Below are positions 1 to 9,493 of a DNA stretch of 64,000 nt, one piece after another. The notes under the pieces are model-generated. The model worked only from the letters and a program-made list of their open reading frames with translations. It had not been told where the DNA came from and searched no databases. Numbering within the stretch: position 1 is the stretch's first letter; every line of letters starts with the position of its first letter. Both the position numbers and the translations under genes were made by a program. This DNA is from Tessaracoccus coleopterorum (GTDB taxonomy: Bacteria; Actinomycetota; Actinomycetes; Propionibacteriales; Propionibacteriaceae), in contig NZ_JAANIJ010000001.1 of assembly GCF_011174705.1 (NCBI RefSeq), positions 1,240,001 through 1,304,000 of the forward strand. The letters run 5' to 3'.

Positions 1-466
1 CGATGACGGCGCCACCGTCCCATGCCGCGAGCCCGCCCAGTTCGGAGGGCCACACCGGCTCCGGGAGCGCGGCCAGCGGGAACCAGGCCGTCTCGACCCG
101 CCTCCTGCGCTCCGCGTCCGTCAGGTCGGCGTCGACGGCGTCGAAGCGGGCGGTGCGGAACAGGTAGAACGTCTCGGCCTGGATCAGGATCCGGTCGGAG
201 TAGCCGTGCGTGACGACCCGCCTTGCGACGGGCCCGACGAGGTCACCCCGGTCGATCTCGAGGCCGGTCTCCTCCCGCACCTCGCGGACCGCTGCATCCC
301 GGAGGGCCTCCCCGGCGTCAACTCCCCCGCCGGGCACCTGCCAGAACCGCGAGCCCGGCAGCCCGGGGTCGGTGTCGCCCTGCAGCAGCACCTCGTCGTC
401 GGCGACGACGATGACGCGGGCCCCCTGCCTGCGACGGACGGGTCGCTCAGGCGGGATGCCGGACAT
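1..466 (-). CDS. NUDIX hydrolase (3' end beyond window)
   Basis: Hydrolase of nucleoside-diphosphate-linked substrates; the exact substrate cannot be told. The frame is open from an ATG at 466 to the left edge (about 155 codons), so the C-terminus is missing. The NUDIX box is complete: GGGVDAGEALRDAAVREVRE continuing EETGLE, fitting GX5EX7REUXEEXGU, about residues 53-76. It is preceded by the usual FWQVPGGG strand. The start overlaps the end of cutC by 20 bases on the same strand, so the two are probably co-translated. This is one of the few frames here without a shift. Family call is firm; substrate is unknown. Confidence 0.9.
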   Translation of the reverse strand, partial: MSGIPPERPVRRRQGARVIVVADDEVLLQGDTDPGLPGSRFWQVPGGGVDAGEALRDAAVREVREETGLEIDRGDLVGPVARRVVTHGYSDRILIQAETFYLFRTARFDAVDADLTDAERRRRVETAWFPLAALPEPVWPSELGGLAAWDGGAVI

Positions 467-1160
467 GTGAGACCTCGTCCTCGATCAGGTCGCGCCAGGA
501 GGCCACCAGGTCGGCGTCGACGTACGCCTTGAACGACCTGCCCGGGCGTGCGGGCGAGCCGATGTGGAACGCACGCACCCCGGCCCGCACCAGCCACGGC
601 ACGTGCTCGGCGGCGAGCCCACCGCCGGCCATGATCAGCCGGGCGACGCCCTGGTCGGCCTTCGCACGGGCCACGAGATCGTCGAGCCCCTGCTCCACCC
701 CGCGTACCGACCCGGCGGTCAGCACCTGGGTGAGGCCCGGCAGCGTCAGCACGTCACCCCAGGCGCGGTTCACGTCGAGGCAGTGGTCGATGGCCCGGTG
801 GAACGTCCACGGGAAGTCGCCCTGGCCGACCAGTTCGCCCATCACCTCGAGGTCGACGCGGTTGGCCCCGTTCAGGTAGCCGAGGACGACGCCGTCGGCG
901 CCGGCGTCCCGGTAGGCGCTGATGAGGCCCTTGAGGCGGGTGGCCTCGCCGCCGTCGGTACCGAACCCTGCGCGGAGCCGCACCATCGGGCGCACCTGGA
1001 TCGATGTGGCGCGTCGGACCTTCTCGACGACGCGCGGTTCAGGGGAGAGCCCGTCGTCATCCATGGTGCCCACCAGTTCGATCCGGTCGGCGCCGCCGGC
1101 CTCGGCGCGCTCGGCATCGGCGGCGTGGAGCGCGATCACCTCAAGCAGACTCATGGCCAC
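447..1160 (-). CDS. cutC: Copper homeostasis protein CutC family
   Basis: Cytoplasmic TIM-barrel protein of the CutC family, named for copper tolerance in E. coli, although its biochemical role is unsettled. The frame is intact, 237 residues, close to the usual 240-250. Visible family marks are the N-terminal EAGGADRIELVG strand-loop, VRPMVRLRAG, DGVVLGYLN, the FHRAIDHC motif and LTAGS followed by a Gly-rich IMAGGG stretch. MAMSLLEVIA is used as start; the second Met two codons on is equally possible. The NUDIX gene begins inside its last codons. No copper-responsive operator was recognised upstream. Confidence 0.9.
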   Translation of the reverse strand: MAMSLLEVIALHAADAERAEAGGADRIELVGTMDDDGLSPEPRVVEKVRRATSIQVRPMVRLRAGFGTDGGEATRLKGLISAYRDAGADGVVLGYLNGANRVDLEVMGELVGQGDFPWTFHRAIDHCLDVNRAWGDVLTLPGLTQVLTAGSVRGVEQGLDDLVARAKADQGVARLIMAGGGLAAEHVPWLVRAGVRAFHIGSPARPGRSFKAYVDADLVASWRDLIEDEVSHVRHPA

Positions 1161-1251
1161 ATTGTGCCGGGTTGCGGGCGGTGGCGGTCGGCGACCCGCG
1201 CGAATCGACGCTCCGGGTCGGCATGCGGCGGGGCCGCCGCTAGTGTTGCCC

Positions 1252-1774
1252 GGTGCCCGAACCCATGCTTCGTCCCCGACCCCCGACGACGCCGGGGCCT
1301 GGTTCGACTTCCTCGTGGAACAGCAGGCCCTGACCTACCGGGCATCGTGCCCGCCGACTTCGCCGACCTCCAGCGGAGACACCGGGACGGGTGGGTGGCC
1401 GGGTTGGCCGCGAAGTTCTCCTCCCCGGCACCGCTGCGCGGCTCGTGGCCGTCGCGGACGGCGAACTGGTGGGCCTCGCGTCGATCGTCGACGGCCCGCC
1501 GACTGGGAGATCGGGGCCGGGTTCGTGCCCGCCCGGCCGGGCGCGAGCTGAGCAGGCTGTACGTTGCGCCGTCGTTCCAGGGGACGGGGCTCGCCGCCAG
1601 CCTGTTCGAGGCGATCGACGACGGGAGCGACCTGTATCTCTGGCTGATCGACGGCAACGAGCGCGGGCGGCGCTTCTACCTGCGCCGGGGTTCGTCGATC
1701 TGGACGAGTCGTTCGAGGCCGGCGAGAGCTGGGGCCACGTGGCGATGCACCGGATGGCCCGGCTCCGAGGTTGA
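1252..1774 (+). CDS. GNAT-family N-acetyltransferase (frameshifted)
   Basis: Small acetyl-CoA-dependent acetyltransferase of unknown substrate. The protein is readable only by stepping between frames about five times in 520 bases: DDAGAWFDFLVEQQALTYRG, then IVPADFADLQRRHRDGW, then ARLVAVADGELVGLASIV, then ADWEIGAGFVPA, then RELSRLYVAPSFQGTGLAA, then RRFYLRRGFVDLDE and WGHVAMHRMARL. The acetyl-CoA loop is the QGTGLA segment near 1580, and the WLIDGNERARRFYLRRGF motif is typical of the C-terminal half. Each break lies beside a short C or G run. The GTG at 1252 is my best start but itself needs one frame correction. Reading-frame damage looks like sequence error. Confidence 0.7.
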
Positions 1775-1780
1775 TGGGAA

Positions 1781-1810
1781 GGGTCCGCCCGGCCTGAGCC
1801 GGGCGGACCC
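1781..1810. terminator. Bidirectional hairpin terminator
   Basis: Perfect 13-bp stem (GGGTCCGCCCGGC with its complement) and a CTGA loop. It lies between the convergent ends of the GNAT gene (stop 1774) and the amylopullulanase (stop 1816), so it can serve both strands. There is no clear U-run, as is common in actinomycetes. Confidence 0.8.
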
Positions 1811-1815
1811 TGGGT

Positions 1816-4800
1816 TCAGCTGAACAACACGATGTTGTTGAACACCCACTTCCCTCGGATCCACCGGAACGTGGCCCTGCCATCCACCCTCACCTCGGTG
1901 AGGACGTCCGCGCGCAGGTAGCTGCGGCAGCCGTTACGCCCGGTGGCCGGGGTGTCGCACTCCGTTCGCCACTGGCGCCCGGACGCGTCGGTCCAGGCCC
2001 CGGCGTGGCCGAGGGGTTCCTCGTCCAGGCCGACCGCGGCGACGGGAGGTAGGTGAGGTTGTTGAACACCCAGGCGTTGCGCTTCACGAATCTGCCGTGC
2101 TCCTGGGTGATGGTCGTCGCCCAGATGTAGGTGCGGCAGCGCTCCGTGATCGAGTAGGGCTCGCAGGAGGTCTGCCACCAGCGCCCGTTGTAGTGATGGG
2201 TGCCCGGCGTGGTGTAGACGCTGAAGGGCGGCTTCGGCGTCGGCGACGCGGTCGGCTTGGGCGTCGGCGACGCGGTCGGCGTCGGCGACGCGGTCGGCGT
2301 CGGCGACGCGGTCGGCGTGGGCGTGGGGGTCGGGGTGGGATCGACCCCGCCCGCTTCTGCACGAAGACCACCGCGGAGCGGGCAGGCACCGTGACGGCGC
2401 CCGTTGCCCGGTCCCAGGCGGCCGTGGCGAGGACCGGGTCGTCGTGCACGCCGTCGGTGAGCACCGGCGACAGCGCCAGATCGAGCCCGGCCATGCCGTC
2501 GACGGCCTGGGTGACCGGCTCGGGCGACGCGTTCAGCGCCACCAGCAGGCCGTCGGAATCCCGGTCGACCTTCGTGCCCACCGTGTCGTCAACCCGCATC
2601 AGGATCAGGCCGGCGGTCTGCTCCGCCCCCGCATTCGGGAACGACACCTTCTGCCCGATGGCCTCCGCCGATCCGAGCGTCAGCAGCGGGTGCGCCGAGC
2701 GGAGCCGCAGCAGCTCGAGCGCCCGGTCGCGGGATTCGGCGATGTCGGCCGCCGTCGGCTTGTTGGCCGCGTCCGTCAGGAACGGCGTCATGGCCGGCCA
2801 CTTCGACGAGTTGTCCGCCGCGGGCGGGAGCCCGACGCCGAAGTTGTTGCCCTGCAGCGACCAGTCGAGCGTGTTGAAGTGGTCGCCCGAGTTGTACGAG
2901 TTGCGGTCCATCGACTTCGAGCGCAGCAGGTCGGTGCCCGCGTGCCAGAACGACGGCGACTGGCCGAGCGTCACCGTGGCGAGCGACAGCGTGTTCATCC
3001 GGATCCGGTCGGCCATCGACGTGTCGGCGGGCAGCTTCCAGACGCCGAGGTCGAACAGCGTCTCGTTGTCGTGCGCGTCGACGTAGTTGACCGACTCGTC
3101 GGGCTCGCTGGCGTAGCCGGCGGGCTGGCCGTTGTAGTCGATCTCGCTGCCCTTCTGGACCTTGCCCTCCGCCGTCTCGAACGCGTAGTCGGCGAGGTTG
3201 CCCGCCATGCCGATGCGGATCAGGTCCTGCCGGTGCCTGAGATCTGCCAGCTGTTCGGCCGGCGTCGCCGTCGACACGCCGTTGGGGTCGAGGTAGAGGC
3301 CCGTGCCGAAGCCCTGGAACTCCGACTTGTTCTCGTCGAAGGGTCCTCCGCCGTGGACGGCGTCGCGGAGCCGGTCGTTGAAGGCGCCGATGTGGGTGCC
3401 GCCGAGCTGGCCCTGCGTGGCCTGCGTGAAGCGGGCGTTTCCAGCCACCTCGCCGAAGTCCCAGCCCTCGCCGTACAGGTAGATCGACCTGCCGTCGACA
3501 CCGTCGTCCGCGAGGGTCAGCCCGTCGAGCGCGGCACGCACGGCCCGCATGTTGGCGACGCTGTGGTGGCCCATCAGGTCGAAGCGGAAGCCGTCGACGT
3601 GGTAGTCGGCGGCCCAGGTGACCACGGAATCGACCATCAACTGCTCGGCCATCGCGTGTTCGGTTGCGATGTTCTGGCAGCAGGTCGACGTCTCGACGGC
3701 GCCCTTGAGGTTGAGGCGGTGGTAGTAGCCGGGGACGACCTTGTCGAGCACGGACGTGTCGCCCTGCCCGGAGGCTGAGGTGTGGTTGAACACCTGGTCG
3801 AGGACGACCTGGTAGCCGAGCCTGTGCAGCCCGCCGACCATCTCACGGAAGGCACCGGTGCGGGCTCCCCCGAACTGGTTGGCGTCGGTGGCGTACGAGC
3901 CCTCCGGCGTCGAGAAGTGGAACGGGTCGTAGCCCCAGTTGAAGCCGTCCTCGTCGGCGACCGCCATCACGGCGGCCTGCTGCTCCTCGGAGGCCGGGCC
4001 CGCTTCGGGCACCGTCGCGACGGCCTGGTCGGCCCGGCTCTCCTCGATGGTGGCGATGTCGAAGCTCGGCAGCAGGTGGATGGTGTTCATGCCCGCCTCG
4101 GCCAGCTCGGCCAACGCCCCGACGCCGTCGGTGCCCTCCAGCGCGAACGCCTCGTAGGTGCCGCGGAGCGCAGCCGGCACCGTCTCATCGGAGATGGAGA
4201 AGTCGCGGATGTGGAGTTCGTAGATCGCGCGGTCGACGAACTGCGCGATCTTCGGGGCCACGCTCTCCCTCCAGATCCTGGGCGCCCAGCGCGGGTCGTC
4301 GAGGTCGACCAGCACCGAGTGCGTCGAGTTGAGCGTCAACCCTTCGAGTACGGGTCGGTGACCACGTTGTGCGTCACGGCGTCGAGCGACGGCACGAACA
4401 CCGCGACATCGAACCGGTAGGCGCGGTCGACCCAGTCGGCCTCGCCGGTGACCGACCAGACGCCGTCGGCGTCGCGGGTCATGGCCACCCGCGTCGGTTC
4501 CCGGTGCCGAACAGGTCGTCGGAGAGGAGCAGGTCGACGGTGGTGGCTGTGGGGGCCCACAGCCGCAGCGTCGGGACTCCCGCCGCGTAGGTGGCGCCCA
4601 ACGCGGCGGTGCGGGCGCCCTCGGCGTAGAGGGCGTCGAGCACGCCGGGGAGCTGGACCCCGGTGAAGGCCTGCGCGAGGCCGTCGGAGCCGCGCTGCAC
4701 GATCGCGAGGTCGCCCTTGAGCGCCTCACGGATGGCCGCGTCGGCGGCGGTGAGCCGGAGCGCCGCGAAGCCGGTGAGGTGGCGTCGGCCCTCCACCTGG

Positions 4801-7800
4801 GCGTCGGTGAGGCCGGCCGGGTCGCGGTTGAGGTCGCCGAGCTTGACCGCGGCGGCGCCTCCCCGCCCACGACGGCCCCTCCTCGAGGGCAAGGCCGCCG
4901 TCCGGGTCGCTCCAGAGCTCCCAGGTGGTGTCGTCGCCGTCGGTGATCAGCGCGGAAGGCCACGCGACGGTGGTGGCGTCGACCCAGTGGCCGAGGAACT
5001 CACCGGTGCCCGCGAGCGGAGGATCCTCCACGACGATCTCCAGGGTGTGGTCGGACAGGGTGTAACGGAACGTGACCAGCTTGCCCGCCGCGACGGTGAA
5101 GCCGTAGTTCGACCCGCCGGGCACGCCGCCGACGCCGTAGTTCTCGTCCCACGAGCGGCCGTGGGCGACCTTCACCTCGTAGGCGCCGGCCGGGATGGCC
5201 GACGACGACCAGGTGAGGACCCCGTCGCCGTCGGCGTCGAACATCAGGGTGCGCAGGCAGTCGGGCTGCCAGTCGCCCGGGCAGCCGACGGCCGCCTGGA
5301 ACGAGCCGGCCAGCGTGACGACCGGCCCCTGTGCGGTGTTGAAGAACGCGTGGCTGACCGGGTCGTAGTAGAACGTCACTGCACCAGGGCGACGAGCGTG
5401 TAGGCGACGTTGTCGCCGTTCGGGACGCCGCCCGAGCCGTAGTTCACATCCCACGAGCCGCCGACGGCCACCTTGTACTCGAAACTGCCGGCGGGCAGGT
5501 CGAAGGTGCCGATGTAGAGGCCCGAGGCCTCGTCGAGGTGAGCAGGGCGTCGGCGCAGTCGGGCTGCCAGTCGCCGGGGCAGCCCATCGCCGCGTTGTGG
5601 CTGCCGGGCACCGTGACCATGGTGCCGGGATCGACGACCGGGCCCTCCGGTGCGGCGGCGCCGAGGTCGGTGCCGACGACGGCCGTGGTGGAGGCGGCGA
5701 CCGCCGAGCCGGAGGCGTCGACGGAGACGGCGCGGACCTCGACCACGGTGCCCGCGGGCAGGTCGCCGAGGTCGGCGAACACGCGGGCGCGTCGGTGGTG
5801 GCGGTGCCCAGCGGGGTGTAGTCGGCATCGCCGAGGGCGCGGTAGGCGAACGAGGTCTCGGCCCAGCGGTGGTCGGCGACGTCGGCGGTGACGGGAATCA
5901 GCCCGTTCTCCGGGGCGCCGGTGACCACCGTGATCGCCTGCGCGGCGCCGGCGTCCGCGACGGGGCGCCCGCCTTGTAGGCCACGGCACCGAGAGCGGGG
6001 ATGGTGAGCAGGACGGTGCCGTCGGCGTCGGCGGTGACCGGGGCGGTCGCTCCGTAGAGCGGCGCGTAGGAGGCGCCCGGCGTCAGGGTCGTGATCTCGA
6101 CGCTCGTCGCCTCGGTCGCATTGTTGAGCGCCACCAGGTGCTCGACCTTCTCTTCGCGGTCTACCCGCGCCAGGGCGTAGACGGCGCCGTCGGAGTGGAG
6201 CTCGATCTGGGCCCGGTGGCGAGCGCAGGGTGAGCCGAGCGGAGCGCGCCGAGCTCGGCGATGGTGGTGTAGAGCTCACCATCGGTGCCGAAGTGGTCGC
6301 CGGTGCCGTAGGCGGAGCCGTCGAGGAGGGTGTTGTCGAGGTAGCTCGGCACCTCAGAGGCGAACATCGACTCGCGGGCGTCCTTGTCGTTCCGGTCTCC
6401 GATGAAGCCCTGCTCGTCTCCGTAGTAGACGACGGGCTGGCCGCGGGTGAGGAACATCAGCTCATGGGCGAGCGTGCTGCGCTCGAGCTTGCGGTCCGCG
6501 GTGTCGAGCAGGTAGCCGATGCGGCCCATGTCGTGGTTGCCGAGGAAGGTCGGAAGTGATGCGGCCGAGCTGTGGTCGGTGGTGTAGCGGTCGTCGTCGG
6601 CGAACAGCGCCGAGAGGCCCTTCGCGGTGAAGCCCTTGGCGTAGTTCAGGGCGGAGGCCTGGTAGGCGAAGTCGAGCACGGAGTTCATGTCGGTGTCGCG
6701 GACGTAGGGCGAGAGCAACTTCGCGTCGGCGTCGTAGACCTCGCCGAACATGAAGAAGTCGGGTTGGAGGCGGCGGTGTGGTCACTGATGCGGCGGGTGA
6801 ACTCCTGCCAGAAGGTGAAGTCGACGTGCTTGGCGGTGTCGATGCGGAAGCCGTCGATGCCGAGATCGGCCCATGCCTCGTAGATGTCGCTCATGCCGTC
6901 GACCACGATCTGGTTCTCGGTCATCAGGTCGTCGAGGTCGGCGAAGTCCATCGTGGTGGCGGCCTCACCGGCCGGCCAACCAGGGTCGAAGCCGCGGTTG
7001 TGGTAGAGCGTGACGTCGTTGAGCCATTCCGGATACCTGGCGTCCTCCATGCCCGGGGGACCTCCGGGTCGTACGGGAATGACGTGTCGTCGGGTTCAGC
7101 AGCGGCATGGCCCGGTTGCCCGCCGCGTAGTCGGAGGGTCGAACGGGTTGCCGTCGACGTCGACGTACGGGCTGGTCGCCTTGGTGACGTAGGGCGGGTT
7201 GGTGCCCTCGTGTCCGGCGTAGTAGATGACGTCTGCGGTGTGGTTGGCGATGATGTCGAAGTAGACCTTGATGCCGCGCTCGTGGGCGGCGTCGATGAGG
7301 TCGCCGAGCTCGGCGTTGGTGCCGAGATGCGGGTCGATCCGGGTGAAGTCGGTCACCCAGTACCCGTGGTAGCCGGCCGAAGCTTCCGTCCCGGCGCCCT
7401 GGACGGGCCGGTTGACGAACGACGGGGTGAGCCAGATGGCGGTGGTGCCGAGGCCCTCGATGTAGTCGAGCCGGTCGTGCAGGCCCTGGATGTCGCCGCC
7501 GTTGAAGAAGCCCTTGTCGGTGGGGTCGAAGCCGGTGACGAGCCGGTCGGTGCCGTCGCAGTCGACGGGGAGCACGCCGTCGGCCCCGGCGTGGCCGGTT
7601 GCGATGCAGGAGTCGTTGGCGGTCGATCCGTTGTCGAAGCGGTCGGTCATCACGAAGTAGAAGTTGTTGCCCGCGCCTTCATCGGCGAACGGCGCCGCGA
7701 CGAGCGCGTCGTCGGCTGCCTCGTAGCCGCCCGGGAGGTCGGCGGCCGCGACGGAGACCTTGTTGGTGGCGTCGTCGAAGCTGAAGGTGAGCTTCCGGGT

Positions 7801-8127
7801 GCACCGAGTTTCAGCGGCCAGTTCCCTCGGCCGGGCCGTAGGCCTCATCCCAGGAGCGGTTGATCGCGATCTTGAACTCGTGGTCACCGGCAGGCACGGT
7901 GAAGTCGGCGGTCCAGGTGCCGTCGCCGTCCGGGTCGCCGAGCGCGGTGGCGTCGCAGTCCGGCTGCCAGTCGCCGGCGCAGCCGAGCTCGTCCTGGAGG
8001 TCGCCCACCAGCGTGACCGCGGTGGTGGCGGCGGACGCGCTCGGGTGGGGACGGCGGCCGTGACGACCGCGCTGGAGGCTATCAGGGCCGTCATGGCCAA
8101 ACCCGAGGTGAAGCGGGACATGCGCAT
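1816..8127 (-). CDS. Secreted multidomain amylopullulanase (frameshifted)
   Basis: Extracellular starch, glycogen and pullulan degrader of about 2,100 residues combining two GH13 catalytic domains. In order: signal peptide (MRMSRFTSGLAMTALIAS, 8127-8045); X25-like starch-binding module (8035-7810); alpha-amylase domain (7740-6170) with nucleophile Asp in GFRIDTAKH near 6840, acid/base Glu in FGEVYD near 6742 and FLGNHD near 6540; beta domain; Fn3-like segment; two more X25-like modules (5650-5390, 5335-5040); pullulanase N-domain and catalytic domain (4600-2730) with GFRFDLMGHH near 3578, YGEGWDFGE near 3460 and DAHDNET near 3075; a pullulanase-type C-domain; Thr-Pro linker; a paired Cys/WVFNN repeat to the stop. 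About ten frame corrections are needed. Continuity across 5390 (VAPGAVTFYYDP after adding one C) argues for one gene, not two. Confidence 0.88.
2239..2316 (-). repeat. 18-bp tandem repeat encoding Ser-Pro-Thr linker
   Basis: Four copies of GTCGGCGACGCGGTCGGC start at 2239, 2263, 2281 and 2299; the first two are separated by 6 bp. On the coding strand they give ASPTPT-type units that join the pullulanase C-domain to the terminal wall-binding-like repeats. Confidence 0.85.
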
Positions 8128-8230
8128 TGCGTGACTCCTTCGTCATCTGTGCCCGGACGTCACCGACGATAAGCGGGATCAGCGACGAAACTGTCGCGTT
8201 CGCGAACCCGCAACGCCGACCGGGCACCGT

Positions 8231-8276
8231 TTTGAACGTGCAACTGGGGAAACTCTGGCATTTGAACGTGCAACTG
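8231..8276. promoter_or_regulatory. Two direct-repeat operator-like sites upstream of amylopullulanase
   Basis: The 16-mer TTTGAACGTGCAACTG occurs exactly twice, at 8231-8246 and 8261-8276, a 30-bp period (about three helical turns). Within it TTGAACGTGCAA is a near-palindrome (TTGnACGTnCAA with its central ACGT), the usual shape of a LacI-family operator. The sites lie 104 and 134 bp upstream of the amylopullulanase start. Cooperative repression by a maltose/starch-responsive LacI regulator is inference; no such regulator is adjacent. Confidence 0.55.
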
Positions 8277-8299
8277 CGCAAGGGTTTTTCGGTTCTTCC

Positions 8300-8353
8300 T
8301 ACCTGAGTGTGGGGAGAGCGTGAATCCGACGCTCAGGTACGAAGAGTCGGATT
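8300..8353. terminator. Overlapping inverted repeats after the Wadjet operon
   Basis: Two hairpins share bases. TACCTGAGTGT (8300-8310) pairs with ACGCTCAGGTA (8329-8339), and AATCCGAC (8323-8330) pairs with GTCGGATT (8346-8353). They lie 27 bases past the jetD stop and on the minus strand are followed by an A/T-richer stretch, so a terminator for the Wadjet operon is most likely. Mutual exclusivity would also suit an attenuator. Confidence 0.45.
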
Positions 8354-8379
8354 TTGCGTTGGTCAGCCCATCGAAGGGC

Positions 8380-9493
8380 CTAGCCGAGGGCCGACACGAC
8401 GGCCGCGGCCACCACCTCCCGCGGGATCCGTTCCTGTTCGAGGCGCAGGTCGTCTCGTCGCAGCAGCGCGAGCGCCGCGAGTTCTTCGAGGTTGAGGTGG
8501 CCGATCTCGCCGCGGTAGGGACGCGGCTCCGTCACGGCGAACCCCTGGCCGCAGCCAGCGTCGCCTCGTCCATCAGGACGGAGCGGGTCTGAGGCAGGAC
8601 CTCACGCACCCGGCCGAGGATCTGGAAGCCGTAGGTGTCTAGGTCGCCCCAGTAGGAGACCTCGGCGTCGCGGATCCAGCCCACCTCGGCCAACGATGGC
8701 GCCGCGAACCCATGCCGTGCACCGCGACGGTGTCCTTGAGCTGCGGCAGGGTGGCCACCGAGGTGAGGTTCTCTGAGATCAGCACGTGGTGCGGGCGCCA
8801 GGCCAGGTCATGCAACCCGCGAGCGGAACCGAGAAAGGGGTGACGGCGGGCCACGCCGCCTCGTCGAGGCTGCGCACCCGGAACGAGACGCCTTGCCGCA
8901 CCAGGCCGGTGCCGGCGCCCGTCAGCGCGGCTGCGAGGGGCTCGACCAGCGCGCGGTGGCGCTCGAACCATTTGGTGTCGACCCCGGCACGGGCAGCTCC
9001 CGCTCCCACAGCCCGACCGGGGTGCGCGGCCAGCCAGCCGAGGACCGCCGCCAGCCGGTCGAGGTCGTCGTGTTCGCAGCGGGTGAGCGGCCTCGCGACC
9101 GCCGCCCAGGCGGCGGCGAGATCGGCCTCGGGCCAGGCCCGTTGCAGCAGGTCGACGGCCTCCAGCGCCAGCCGCCACTGCCGTGCCTGTCCCGCCAGCT
9201 CGGCGACAGCCGACGGCGTGGCCGTCACCCGGGCGGGAGGAGCTGCCGCCCAAGCGAGGCCCATCGGCGCTCGACCCATTCGACGGCGATCCCGGGCCGT
9301 TCCTCGAGCCGCCGCCAGGCCGAGGCCCAGGCGGCGACGGTGTCGGGGCGGCCAGGGCCGCCGCCTGTGTCGGGGGTTGCAGCGGCCAGGAGAGAGGGTC
9401 CTCGGCGCCGGCGGATGCCGCGGCCAACCAGCCGGGAAGCCGCCGGGGCCACTGCCGCCCGGCGAACGCCCGGAACTCATCCACCGTCCTCAC
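8380..9493 (-). CDS. jetD: Wadjet nuclease subunit JetD (frameshifted)
   Basis: Toprim-type nuclease of the Wadjet anti-plasmid complex, which cleaves circular DNA after the SMC motor has extruded it. The N-terminal DUF3322-like part (VDEFRAFAGRQWPRRLPGWL) is followed by a DUF2220 part with VDTKWFERHRALVEPL and, after one frame correction, LHDLAWRPHHVLISENLTSV, then VSYWGDLDTYGFQILGRVRE. The DLD acid pair of that last motif is the topoisomerase-VI-like metal site and is intact. It ends RIPREVVAAAVVSALG at a TAG at 8380. The GTG start at 9493 overlaps the jetC TGA (GTGA). At least four frame corrections are needed, all in G/C runs. Confidence 0.85.

Noticed and set aside
2239..2316. CRISPR-like repeat array
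   Set aside because: 18-bp units are contiguous or nearly so, have no spacers, and encode a Ser-Pro-Thr linker in frame.
2444..3778. 444-codon plus-strand frame opposite the pullulanase domain
   Set aside because: Val/Arg/Gly-rich, no ribosome-binding site or family motif; antisense shadow.
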